Assembly (NCBI GenBank): GCA_031216915.1
Contig: CM062290.1
Location: 165,683,453-165,747,452 of the forward strand
DNA length: 64,000 bases
From: Pictodentalium vernedei
Lineage: Eukaryota; Mollusca; Scaphopoda; Dentaliida; Dentaliidae
Reading direction: 5' to 3'
Both the position numbers and the translations under genes were made by a program. Shown in pieces: positions 8,449 to 17,224 of the stretch (position 1 is its first letter; each line of letters opens with the position of its first letter). The notes beneath the pieces are model-generated. The model saw only the letters and a program-made list of their open reading frames with translations, did no database searches and was not told where the DNA came from.

Positions 8449-8714
8449 GATATAAATACAACAATCAAGCTTCCCGCCGACGGAAAACAGAACGAAGGTC
8501 GTGTTCACACGTGGGGGAAAGGCAAGATAAAGTGTGAAAAGCACAGCAATAATAATACAAATTAACATTAAATGAGAGTAATAATTTGGTAGCTTGAAAA
8601 AGGATACAATCCAGTAGCACACTAAAGACGATTAATAAGTTGTTCACGAAGAATTAATATCATAAACAGCACAGTCATAAAAATTTCCGACCATGAACAA
8701 TGGCGGAAAATAAA

Positions 8715-8938
8715 GGAATTGACGTCACGGTTGTTGCGCATGCGCTCGGTAAACGCAAGAGGTGTGCAGAGAGAGTACCTGTAATTTCGAGCGCTGGTCT
8801 CGCTCGACCCTTTTTTCGATCTTTTTCGTGCTTTTGCACTCTAGTACTTTTCCAACTCGTTTGGAAAAGATTCTAAAAGCTTGAGTTAGTTCCGAAGTAG
8901 GGCTTGCACTTATGTTACAGCCAATTGTAAACAATTGT
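8715..8938. repeat. DIRS right inverted terminal repeat
   Basis: 224 bp, the inverse complement of 2503-2726. It lies upstream of Gag and so would hold the element promoter. An 18-bp unique tail (8939-8957) follows and is represented in the internal complementary region. Confidence 0.9.
8720..8745. promoter_or_regulatory. CRE-like and NRF1-like sites in the DIRS repeat
   Basis: TGACGTCA (8720-8727) is a full CREB/ATF palindrome, and TGCGCATGCGC (8735-8745) is a strong match to the NRF1 palindrome. They lie 8 bp apart, about 270 bp upstream of the Gag ATG. Both are also present in the left repeat. Their use as the promoter is inferred. Confidence 0.4.
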
Positions 8939-9202
8939 GAGTAGGTTGAAAAGAAATGAAAATCGCATGAATACTGGATACTTTTATTTAATGTATTGAA
9001 TGTTTGATAGATATGCCCTTCTAACCGAAATCGAATTACCGTTACACGATTCTTTTCACCACTGAAGAGTTTTGCAATTAGCACCATGCTTCTGTCGATG
9101 ATTCAGTAATCGGTAATATATCGGTATAGTGGAATCCTTTGAATTGTTTCGTTCTTTGAATTGTTTGTTGAATATTTGCAACAATAAAATTGCTTGGTTT
9201 TT

Positions 9203-9822
9203 TTTTGCTACCAACACATAGGTTGTGACCCTCCTTCGAACGAGCGTGGCGCGCTCGTTCGAATGAGGGTCGCAACCTATATTTTGTTAGCAAAAAATCA
9301 AATCAAAGATTTTGAATGAAAATGGTCGGTTTTTTGCTACCAAAACATAGGTTGTGACCCTCCTTCGAACGAGCGTGGCGCGCTCGTTCGAATGAGGGTC
9401 GCAACCTATATTTTGGTAGCAAAAAATCAAATCAAAGATTTTGAATGAAAATGGTCGGTTTTTTGCTACCAAAACATAGGTTGTGACCCTCCTTCGAACG
9501 AGCGTGGCGCGCTCGTTCGAATGAGGGTCGCAACCTATATTTTGGTAGCAAAAAATCAAATCAAAGATTTTGAATGAAAATGGTCGGTTTTTTGCTACCA
9601 AAACATAGGTTGTGACCCTCCTTCGAACGAGCGTGGCGCGCTCGTTCGAATGAGGGTCGCAACCTATATTTTGGTAGTAAAAAATCAAATCAAAGATTTT
9701 GAATGAAAATGGTCGGTTTTTTGCTACCAAAACATAGGTTGTGACCCTCCTTCGAACGAGCGTGGCGCGCTCGTTCGAATGAGGGTCGCAACCTATATTT
9801 TGGTAGCTAAAAATCAAATGTC
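9203..9822. repeat. 129-bp hairpin minisatellite, five copies, inside Harbinger
   Basis: GGTTGTGACC starts at 9221, 9350, 9479, 9608 and 9737, an exact 129-bp period; copies 2-5 differ by very few bases. Each monomer is a near-palindrome with about 50-bp arms (TTTTGCTACCAAAACATAGG ... CCTATATTTTGGTAGC) around TTCGAACGAGCG/CGCTCGTTCGAA. Because 129 is divisible by three, one minus-strand frame stays open with a 43-residue repeat; I regard that as incidental. Flanking sequence 8958-9202 holds nothing else I recognise. The array ends 15 bp from the transposase stop codon. Confidence 0.95.
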
Positions 9823-9836
9823 ATTGCAGATTTGGT

Positions 9837-11096
9837 TCACAACACCTCGTCTTGCCATGGCACAGCACCTACTCGACTGTTGACGTACTGCATCAGAGTG
9901 TTCCTAACGCGTTTTCCTGCATCGAGATTGCCTTGTCTGTGGTCACGCTGGCCGTCATCCAATCGGGCACGTGGGTCGGGATTGGGATTGTTGTGATCGA
10001 TGGCCATGTTGTGTGGTTGACGTAGACGGAGTAGATTGTGTAAGACGACACAGCACAACATCACAGAATCCATGGTTTTCAACTTGTACATCTGCAATCC
10101 TATCAACAGACATTGAAACTTCTGTGCTAAGATACCAAAGGCACACTCCACCACCATCCTTGCCCGCGACAGTCTGTAGTTGAACAGTCTCTGCTCCCGG
10201 GTGAGATGACCGCCACGCCCACTGAATGGTTTCATGAGCCAAGAACGAAGAGGAAACGCATCATCTCCTATCAGGAAGTATGGCACTTCTGGCAGTGTGG
10301 TTCCTGGCAGCGGCTCATTTTCTGGCAACAAGGCTGTGCCATCCTCGAGTACCTCTCGCAGTTCAGACTCCGCGAACAGCTGGGCATCTGGGGCTCCCCC
10401 GTTGGCTCCGACCTCACAGTATATAAACTTATAGTCACTGTCAACTAGGCCCATGAGAACTTTCGAGAAGTATTTCTTGTAGTTGTAGTACACCGACGAT
10501 GTCTTTGGTGGCTTCTTGATGCGAACATGTTTGCCATCCAGGGCCCCAACACAGTGTGGCAAGTTCCATCGCTGCAAGAAGCCATCGGCAATCGTCTTCC
10601 ACTGGTTGCTGGAAGTAATCTCGGGCATCACGTCATCACAGAAGGCACTGATGATTGCTTCGGTCAACTCGGGGATAAACATCGATATCGCGTTGACGGA
10701 CACTCGGAACTGGTAGTGGAGGTGCATGTACCTGGCCCCCGTTGCCAGGTATCGCAGGGTGACGGCTAGTTTTAAGCCCGGGTCCAGCGGTGCCCTCATC
10801 TTTGTATGTTCCTTCTCGATGTATGGTCGCACTCCTTCTAGCAGCTCCATGAACAAGGCGTTGTCAACCCTCATGAAGTTTTTGTAGGCACGTGGATCTT
10901 CGGCATTGAGCGTCTGTACCAGGGTGTCATACTCCCCATGCAACTCCCGTTGGAGTAACCAGCCTCTCGACCAAACAGTTCTCTGCCTCCTGCGACGGTA
11001 CCTTCTCTTCTTCCGCTGCAGTTGAAGTTGCAGTGCCAGTATCTGCAGTTGCATCTGTGTCACTTGCAGCAAATTGCCTATGACTTGGTAGTCCAT
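9837..11096 (-). CDS. PIF/Harbinger transposase (DDE_Tnp_4 superfamily)
   Basis: 419 residues, ATG at 11094-11096, TGA at 9837-9839. The N-terminus is a glutamine/leucine then arginine-rich stretch. A helix-turn-helix-like region follows (LAVTLRYLATGARYMHLHYQF), then the catalytic core: CVGALDGKHVRI (Asp 187), GANGGAPDAQLFAESEL (Asp 237), FLIGDDAFPL (Asp 279) and SRARMVVECAFGILAQKF (Glu 317). All expected catalytic acidic residues are present with normal spacing. No stops or frameshifts, and length is normal for the family. It cuts and integrates the element, usually at 3-bp TWA targets, together with the ORF1 partner. Confidence 0.95.
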   Translation of the reverse strand: MDYQVIGNLLQVTQMQLQILALQLQLQRKKRRYRRRRQRTVWSRGWLLQRELHGEYDTLVQTLNAEDPRAYKNFMRVDNALFMELLEGVRPYIEKEHTKMRAPLDPGLKLAVTLRYLATGARYMHLHYQFRVSVNAISMFIPELTEAIISAFCDDVMPEITSSNQWKTIADGFLQRWNLPHCVGALDGKHVRIKKPPKTSSVYYNYKKYFSKVLMGLVDSDYKFIYCEVGANGGAPDAQLFAESELREVLEDGTALLPENEPLPGTTLPEVPYFLIGDDAFPLRSWLMKPFSGRGGHLTREQRLFNYRLSRARMVVECAFGILAQKFQCLLIGLQMYKLKTMDSVMLCCVVLHNLLRLRQPHNMAIDHNNPNPDPRARLDDGQRDHRQGNLDAGKRVRNTLMQYVNSRVGAVPWQDEVL

Positions 11097-11262
11097 GTTG
11101 GTTGACCAGAAGTAACTTTCAGTACTGCCTCACAGAGTGTCCCTGATATATCCAGAGGGTGGATGGAAACCTCCCTTTGATGATTTCCATTGGTCAGTGA
11201 AAAAGTCAGCTCTCGTTTCATTGGTACAGAAGAAAAACAACAGAATATCATCAGATTCGTGG

Positions 11263-11717
11263 GACCCATCGTAGGTATCGGCGATGCATCGTAGGTATCG
11301 TGGACATCGTGAGTATCTTGAGTTGTTCATCCTGGCAATCTTATCCATCGTAGCACCATCCGCGATGCATCGTAGCTATATCGGCGAGAATCGTGTCCAC
11401 CGTGCCAAAAGTGCTGACCATTGAATGAAGATGACCACGATTTGTCGCCGATATAGCTACGAAGCATCGACGATGGTGCTACGATGGGCCTCATCGTGGC
11501 AAAACTTGTGCAAGTACGCAACTTTTGGCAAGATAGTCAACATTACCACGATAACCAAGATGACCACGATGTATCGAGGATGCTCTTACGATCTATCGAC
11601 GATATAACTACGATCCACCATGTTTAGGTCAAGATAATCACGGTCCCCACGATGCCTCTACGAAGCATCGTGGCGTATCGTGACTCGCTCACAATCATGT
11701 CATTCCGTAGCCATCGT
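11263..11717. promoter_or_regulatory. Harbinger right subterminal repeats (ATCGT/CGATG words)
   Basis: Dense ATCGTAG, CGATGCATCGTAG, ATCGTGG and TACGATG words on both strands, including inverted pairs such as CGTAGCTATATCGGCGA near 11370 against TCGCCGATATAGCTACG near 11440. They mirror the left end words and are probably binding sites for ORF1 protein and/or transposase. Confidence 0.5.
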
Positions 11718-11730
11718 GTAGTGTGAAATA
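11718..11730 (-). repeat. Harbinger right terminal inverted repeat
   Basis: GTAGTGTGAAATA, the exact complement of 565-577. Confidence 0.75.
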
Positions 11731-11739
11731 CGTGTAAAG

Positions 11740-12123
11740 AGTATTTTACTCCTTCATGTTTCTTGGAACTGATATTTAACCTATTGGAAACCTTATCAAA
11801 ATATACTCTGAAATTTTTAACGGGAAGTTTATCCATGCTTCTGTGCGAATTATGGCCCTGCAAAGCTTCCAAATTTTATTCAACTTTAAAATGGCCAAAT
11901 CATTCAATTTGGGTAGCACTGATTCCTAAATTTTCAAATCATTGAGATATTTACAAAATCCTTTCTAAGTTTGTCCTCTTGATCTCTTTTTCTATCATTA
12001 AGTCTCTTGTTCATGAGACCTGCTGACGGAAAAATTCAAGTAGCTTCCAAAACTATTTGATTTCTGTTCTGGAATATTCTATTTTTTGTCTTTCCCAAAC
12101 AGACCAGTCGCCATTGAATATTT
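11740..12123. other. No gene seen
   Basis: AT-rich spacer between the Harbinger end and the next MITE; no motif recognised. Confidence 0.4.
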
Positions 12124-12125
12124 TA

Positions 12126-12938
12126 CAGTGGACCCTTGTTAATTGAATAGCCACTTTAGCAATGGAAATTATTCAATTAACAGGTGTATTAAATTAACAG
12201 GGATTGTGTCACTTTCCTGTATTCTAAGGATAAACTTACCATTCATTCTATTATACCTTGTTTGACAGAGCTCCATGAGCTCTGTCAAACAAGATATAAT
12301 AGATTAAATGCCTGTACTCGATGTACTGAGGCCAAATAGTTCTATAAACAAAGGAAAGCTGGGGAGGAGAGTCAGGGTAATTTCTCGACAGGTTGCAAGA
12401 CTTTTTATTCAATTAACAGGTGTTTACTCTATAACCTATATTCAATTAACAGGTCAAATTTGTACTGAAGGTATGGTAGTAGGTTTTGTGTTGGGACATT
12501 ATATTCAATTAACAGGGTTATTCAGTTTATTTATTTATTTATTTATTTATTTATTGGTGTTTAAGGTCACATACTTATGCAAAATGGCTAATCGTGACTG
12601 TGACAGTTTTATGGGTGGAGGAAGCTGGAGTACCCTGAGAGAACCACAGAGCATCGACGAGAAACTGTCAGCTCCTCAACATTCTATCTCTGTTCAAGCT
12701 CCACTCAAGCAGGGTTATAGTGGTTGAAGACATGTGCATCATCGACATGCAGTACGCCTTAGTACACAGTGTCATTGTGCCCCATGTAGGCAACCAGGAT
12801 AAAGTGCCTTGCCCAAGGACACAACGCGGGTCGTCCCGGACAGGGATCAAACTCAGGACCCCTAGCATAGAAGTCCAACAGTCTACCACTGAGCCAAGTT
12901 ATTCAGTTAAGAGATATCCAAGTAAGTGGGCTCCACTG
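12126..12938. mobile_element. pogo/Tc1-mariner-like MITE with nested SINE
   Basis: Starts CAGTGGACCC after TA (12124-12125) and ends GGGCTCCACTG before TA (12939-12940), giving an inverted CAGTGGA-CCC end and a TA duplication, as in pogo-type Tc1/mariner elements. The interior carries the word TTCAATTAACAGG four times and a perfect-looking hairpin (12249-12301, TTTGACAGAGCTC arms). No coding capacity. A SINE with its own target duplication sits at 12528-12897. Related copies: about 13.9-14.17 kb and 59.32-59.61 kb. Confidence 0.7.
12528..12897 (-). mobile_element. SINE, tRNA-like head, tail type b
   Basis: Flanked by GTTATTCAGTT at 12517-12527 and 12898-12908 (perfect 11-bp duplication). Read on the minus strand it starts TTGGCTCAGTGGTAGA (A-box) and continues to GAGTTTGATCCC (B-box-like), then the conserved middle with TGTCCTTGGGCAAG. 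It ends in the type-b tail (GTCACGATTAGCCATTTTGC, GTGACCTTAAACACC) and AATAAATAAA repeats. Confidence 0.85.
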
Positions 12939-13217
12939 TACTTCGAGTGGAGATTGACAATATAAACGCTAATGAATAGGAAGGGGTAATATCTACAATT
13001 TGAAGAGTGGGAAGATTTGATTTGAAAACCTCTGCCTGATCCGATTCGAGATTCAATTTGACCTGAAATTTGAGATTCGTGGGAATGTCATATCTTATCA
13101 GCTTTTTTCACCAAAAGTGCTCAGCAGAAACTAACATGCAAAAACAAATATAATATCTGATAATATTCTTTGCAATCAATCAAAAAAGTCGTCAAGTATC
13201 ATTTTCTTGCTATGGTA

Positions 13218-13574
13218 TTTATTATTTATTTATTGAGGCTTAGTGACACTTTTGACAGCCAGGGTAACCTTGGGTCATAGAGTTTTACAGGTGGAGGAAG
13301 CCGGTGTACCTGGAGAGAACCACCAAGCAATGGCGAGCAACTGTCAGACTTCCCAATGTACTAACTCCACACAAGCAGGGTCAGCATTGGTTGAAGACAA
13401 GTGCACTATCAACGTGCAGTATGCCTTAGTACACAATGCCACCATGCCCCAACATGGGCAATTAGGATTAAGTGCCTTGCCCTGGGACACAATGTGGTTG
13501 CCGCAGGTGGTATTCAAACAAAGGACCTCTCGGCTTACAGGCTGCATCTCCACATACTGAGCCACCGCACTCCC
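13218..13574 (-). mobile_element. SINE, tRNA-like head, tail type a
   Basis: Flanked by TGCTATGGTA at 13208-13217 and 13575-13584. The minus-strand head contains GGTGGCTCAGTATGTGG (A-box) and a degenerate B-box (TTTGTTTGAATACC). The middle matches the other copies (CCCAGGGCAAGGCACTTAAT). The tail is type a (GACCCAAGGTTACCCTGGC, GTGTCACTAAGCC), unlike the copy at 12.5 kb. Confidence 0.85.
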
Positions 13575-13633
13575 TGCTATGGTAAGAACACAATATAGTG
13601 AAATCCACATATTCAGATATTTCTTAATAATTT

Positions 13634-13814
13634 CATTAAGAAAGATGGCTGCCAAGTGCATATGTGAAGTAGACCCATCAATATTTTTAATGTGCAGTCC
13701 CTGGGCAGCACTTTGAAAATATTAATTGGTCTATCCCCAAATAATGAATATGGAATTTTCCAATTCCTGCCATTGAACTGCCGTTGAAGATACCATCAGT
13801 GTTCAAAGGGTTAA
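13634..13814. mobile_element. TTAA MITE, B family (partial)
   Basis: The right end TGTTCAAAGGG-TTAA (13811-13814) is intact. The core hairpin (CAATATTTTTAATGTGCAG ... CACTTTGAAAATATT) and ATGAATATGGA match the other B copies. The left end appears lost. Confidence 0.65.
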
Positions 13815-13899
13815 TTGAAAAATTCTGTCAACTACATGTAACACCCAAACCAAATCAATTACCATACTTTAAGTAATAATTTGACGTGTTAACTACAGA

Positions 13900-14172
13900 T
13901 AGGGTATAAATAAACTCCTGTTAATTGAATAAAATCTAGTGATCTGTCCAAAAAATTACTTGGATAGGATAACTGCTGAATTCACCATATTTATAGACCC
14001 AGTTGACCTCAGTATATCCAATGTAAGCATTTAATCAATTTATATCTTGTTTCATGGAGCTCATAGAGCTCTGTCAAACAAGAGATATAATAGCATACTG
14101 TAAGTGCACAGTTTGCCAATACAATACAGGAAAATGACAAAATTCTTGTTAACTGAATTCTTTTGTCATCTG
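13900..14172. mobile_element. Degenerate relative of the pogo-like MITE
   Basis: Contains CTCCTGTTAATTGAAT near 13915, the hairpin with CTTGTTTCATGGAGCTC / GAGCTCTGTCAAACAAG (14044-14092) and TTCTTGTTAACTGAATTC near 14143. These match parts of the element at 12.13 kb. Ends not resolved. Confidence 0.45.
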
Positions 14173-14190
14173 AATTTTTTTAACTAGTAA

Positions 14191-14474
14191 TATTTATTTA
14201 TTGGAGCTTAATGACACTTTCCATAGCCAGGGCCACCTTGTGTCGGAAAGTTTTACGGGTGGAGGAAGCCAGAGTACCCAGAGAGAACCACTGCACACAA
14301 GCAGGGTTAGCATATGTTGAAGAGAGGTGCACCTGTTCGACGAGCAGTACACCTTAGTACACAGCGACACCATGCTCCCAAGTGTGCAATCAGGATTAAG
14401 TGCTTTGCCCAAGGACACAACACAGTTACTCCTGGCGGGGATAGAGCCATGGACCTCAGAGCCACCGCACACCC
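14191..14474 (-). mobile_element. SINE, tail type a, internally deleted head
   Basis: Flanked by a perfect 13-bp duplication TTTTAACTAGTAA (14178-14190 and 14475-14487). The minus-strand head starts GGGTGTGCGGTGGCTC, then skips to the B-box side (CCATGGCTCTATCCC), so part of the tRNA-like region is missing. Body with TGTGTCCTTGGGCAAAGC and a type-a tail. Confidence 0.82.
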
Positions 14475-14856
14475 TTTTAACTAGTAAGATTTTTTCCCAA
14501 TTAAAAGGGTTCTAGTGTACTGATTTTCTCTATTTTTATCTCACCATACTGCAGAGAAATGTCGCCTTTGAACAAGAATTTCACCCCTGCATGATATTAA
14601 TTACATTAACTGCTGACAGTCACACGCTACCTAACCTCAACATTGTTATTCACACAATGCCAGCTGTCCCCATGGTATCAAGGAGTGAAAGTAAAAGTTG
14701 AACCTATCTATTCAACGATATGTGAAGTGCATTTGTAGACAGTATTTGAATTCACCATGTTAGTATCTAAGCTTTCAGTCAGGCATCACAACTGAAATTC
14801 ATATCTCTATAGCAGGCCTGAATATAATTTCATTCTGATTGTGTTGGGGCCCTGTG

Positions 14857-15121
14857 CAGGCCTGAAAATAAGCAGTCTGACATTTGCAAAATGAGGCCCC
14901 CAGAGGGTGAATTTGATGATCCTATTCCATACAGTGGGCCAATTTATCCTCTGGGTACCTCTTTCTGTTTAGTTTTCTGTTTAGTTTTGAAACCCTGATA
15001 CAGGATGAGGTTGACAGAGGGTAAATTTAGTGATGCTACCCTGCTGTGCAGGGTAGCATCACTAAATTCACCCTCTGGGGACCTCATTTTACAGATGACA
15101 GTCTGCTTATTTTCTGGCTTG
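14857..15121. mobile_element. hAT-like fold-back MITE, F family copy 1
   Basis: Perfect 8-bp duplication GCCCTGTG at 14849-14856 and 15122-15129. Ends are CAGGCCTGAAAATAAGCAG (left) and the complement of CAAGCCAGAAAATAAGCAG (right). The whole element folds back: TGAGGCCCCCAGAGGGTGAA on the left pairs with the right side. A second hairpin, TGATGCTACCCTGC / GCAGGGTAGCATCA, lies in the right half. 8-bp duplications and CA.GC ends fit hAT. Other copies: 43690 and 44363. Confidence 0.8.
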
Positions 15122-15614
15122 GCCCTGTGAAACGCTTATTTTCCATTTGAATTGAATCTCGAATCGAATTAGGTCTATTATTCAAAATTAAATTGAACTT
15201 CAAATCAAAGCATAGGCACCCTGAAGATGACCCAATTGTGGGGAAGGAGTGTGTAAACCTGATCTGTTCCAGCTGTGATGGCTCAAGTCCCAACTGATTA
15301 AATATTCCAACTACATCATGCCTTTGTTGAAATGTCTATCATATAAAAATATTTCATAGATTTATTGAAAAAATGTTTTAAAATAAGCTACAGTATTCTC
15401 TATTAATCTATGCATTAACATGGGTTCCCTGTGGGAACCCTGGGAAAAGATGCAGAGCTTGTTTACTATGGTTGTATACAGTGCTTCACTGCATAATAGA
15501 ATAGTACCTGGTGAACAGTGCCTGGGTTCAGAGTCCTATAATGAGGTCAAAATGATTAGCTAAACATTACTTTTTATTGTGATTATGATATAGCCGTAGA
15601 TGCTGACAGTTATC

Positions 15615-15855
15615 TTAACCCTTTGAACCCTGGTGGTATCTTCCATGTCAGTTCCATGGTAGCAACAGGAAGAGTCCATATTTATTATTTGGAAGTAGGC
15701 CAATTAATATTTTCAAAATACAGCCTTAGGGCTGCATGTTGAAAATATTTGATTGGTCTGCACACACATTTACCTTGCAGTCAACCCACTTAATGACATT
15801 ATGACGTAGCTTGTGACCCGGCCGGAAAAACGGCCTCTGGAGTTCAAAGGGTTAA
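15615..15855. mobile_element. TTAA MITE, B family copy 1
   Basis: TTAA at 15615-15618 and 15852-15855; ends CCCTTTGAACCC and GAGTTCAAAGGG. The interior has the imperfect hairpin AATATTTTCAAAATACAGCC / GGGCTGCATGTTGAAAATAT. The opposite fold-back arm, near 16870, reads TTTTTAAGATAAC without it: an empty site with a single TTAA. Confidence 0.88.
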
Positions 15856-16241
15856 AAATCAAGAGAGAGACATTAGCAATTGTGTTAAATGAGCTTGCAT
15901 TAAACATTTCTCAGATACCATTTTAGAATGTCAGATAACATTAGTCTGGAACCAGACATTTTGTCAGACAATTTAGAGCCCAGCATAGCTTCAGGATTTG
16001 ATTTGATTCATCGAAGGCATGCCTTGATGGTGTCGTTGGAATATTACTGAGTTAGGATTATAGCTCAAAAACAAGTACGGGCGCAAGAATTATCTGTACT
16101 GGGCACCACCTCTCAGGGCTAGAGACAACGTTGATTGTTGATACCATGCTATATTCCCAGGAAAGGATTTGGGAAACGAATCATGCAGCCAATTCCAAAT
16201 CAACCGCTATAGCAACTTAACATTCAAAATCAAATCCAGAA

Positions 16242-16475
16242 TTTATTTATTTATTGGTGTTTAAGGTCACATATTTTTGCACAATGGCTAATCATGACCA
16301 CAACATGAGTATCAACTCAAGACCAGGGGTGAGCGTTAATAAGCCATGTTGCCCATTTTAGAGAGGGTTTGCGCCTCCCAAGCATTGGTGACTGGGTCCT
16401 ATTTTACCAGTAAAACAGAGCCTGTTTACCGCAGTGAACAAGCACTGTTTCACATCCCGGGGTTCCCGCGCGGAG
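16242..16475 (-). mobile_element. SINE-like retroposon, tail type b, no tRNA head
   Basis: Perfect 13-bp duplication ATCAAATCCAGAA at 16229-16241 and 16476-16488. The minus-strand 3' end is the type-b tail (GGTCATGATTAGCCATTGTG, GTGACCTTAAACACC, then AATAAATAAATAAA). The 5' part begins CGCGCGGGAACCCCGGG and shows no A/B boxes. Related to 45823-45968. Confidence 0.78.
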
Positions 16476-16571
16476 ATCAAATCCAGAAGCTATGCAGAGC
16501 TCTAGATTGTCTGACAAAATGCTTGGTCCAAACTAATGTTATGACATTCTAAAATGGTATCTGAGAAATGT

Positions 16572-16816
16572 TTAACCCTTTACCCAACAAATTGCCTGCA
16601 TCCGCCCGCGTAATATGCAGATTCAGAAGCTGAAAAAATATTATTTTTCGAAACATTTCAACAAAACCATATCATGTGACCCCTCTTTGAAATGAGCTCG
16701 TTGAGCTCGTTCCAATGAGGGGTCACATGATATGGTTTTGTTGAAATTTTTTCGAAAACAATTAAAAAAACATTATTTAAATTAATAAAATTTTATATCG
16801 TCGGATAAAGGGTTAA
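16572..16816. mobile_element. TTAA MITE, A family copy 1
   Basis: TTAA at 16572-16575 and 16813-16816; ends CCCTTTACCCAAC and GGATAAAGGG. The central hairpin is ACCATATCATGTGACCCCTC ... GAGGGGTCACATGATATGGT around GAGCTCGTTGAGCTC. The empty site is visible in the left fold-back arm (GCATTAAACATTTCTCAG near 15897). Confidence 0.9.
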
Positions 16817-17224
16817 ATGCAAGCTCATTTAACACAACCGTTAATGTTTTGCTGTTGATTTTTAAGATAACTGTATCTACGACTATATCATAATCATACA
16901 ACAAAAAGTAATGTTTAGCTGACCATTTTGACCTCATTATAGGACTCTCAACCCTGGCACTAGTTACGAGTTACTATTATACAGTGACACACTGTATACA
17001 ACCACAGTAAACAAGCTCTGCATCATTTCTCAGGGTTCCCACGGGAACCCATGTTATTGCATAGACTAAGAGAGAATACTGTAGCTTATTTGAAAACTTT
17101 TTTTCAATAAGTTCATGAAATATTTTTATATGATAAACCATTGAATGCTATCGGAGATCCATTTCGGGCACTGAGTGACATTACAGATTTTCACAACCAG
17201 AGTCATAAGACTTAAAGTATTGTC

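Larger units (their letters stand above)
2459..8957 (-). mobile_element. DIRS1-type tyrosine-recombinase retrotransposon (6.5 kb)
   Basis: The element reads on the minus strand: Gag (8448-6013), RT-RNase H (about 6242-4023) and tyrosine recombinase (to 3061). The ends are 224-bp inverted repeats (2503-2726 and 8715-8938). An internal complementary region (2807-2898) matches the outermost left 56 bp and right 40 bp in inverse complement. Left and right ends both carry AAAT (2459-2462 and 8954-8957), and the complementary region contains this tetramer once, at 2859-2862. This is the layout expected for DIRS1 elements, which replicate through a circular intermediate and integrate by recombinase without target duplication. 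Two nonsense codons (7420-7422 in Gag, 5028-5030 in pol) are the only obvious lesions, so the copy is young but probably not autonomous. Confidence 0.93.
565..11730. mobile_element. PIF/Harbinger DNA transposon, interrupted by a DIRS retrotransposon
   Basis: The outer element is bounded by TATTTCACACTAC at 565-577 and its exact complement at 11718-11730. It holds the two genes typical of metazoan Harbinger elements, an ORF1 DNA-binding protein (886-2043, plus) and a DDE_Tnp_4 transposase (9837-11096, minus), in convergent order. Both subterminal regions are crowded with ATCGT/CGATG words. Removing the 6.5-kb DIRS insertion (2459-8957) leaves about 4.7 kb, a normal size for the family. Both reading frames are intact, so this copy may be, or recently was, autonomous. 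The expected 3-bp target duplication is not obvious: the flanking triplets are CCT and CGT, so the exact end could be off by 1-2 bases or one flank has changed. Confidence 0.85.
15337..17135. repeat. Large fold-back element (about 1.8 kb) with two MITEs and a SINE inside
   Basis: The left arm (15337 to about 16003) and right arm (about 16476-17135) are inverse complements at high identity: ATATAAAAATATTTCAT at the outer ends, GTTCCCGTGGGAACCC-type sequence near 15425 and 17040, TGACCTCATTATAGGAC near 15540 and 16940. Each arm has one TTAA MITE that the other lacks (15615-15855 left, 16572-16816 right). A SINE-like insert (16242-16475) sits in the loop. No coding potential; superfamily unknown. 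Confidence 0.85.

Noticed and set aside
8449-8622. Hydrophobic N-terminal extension of Gag
   Set aside because: Lies upstream of the ATG at 8448 that starts the cysteine-rich Gag domain; looks like translated 5' leader.
9287-9817. 176-codon minus-strand open frame with a 43-residue repeat
   Set aside because: It is the translation of the 129-bp array; the frame is open only because 129 is a multiple of three. No start context or domain.
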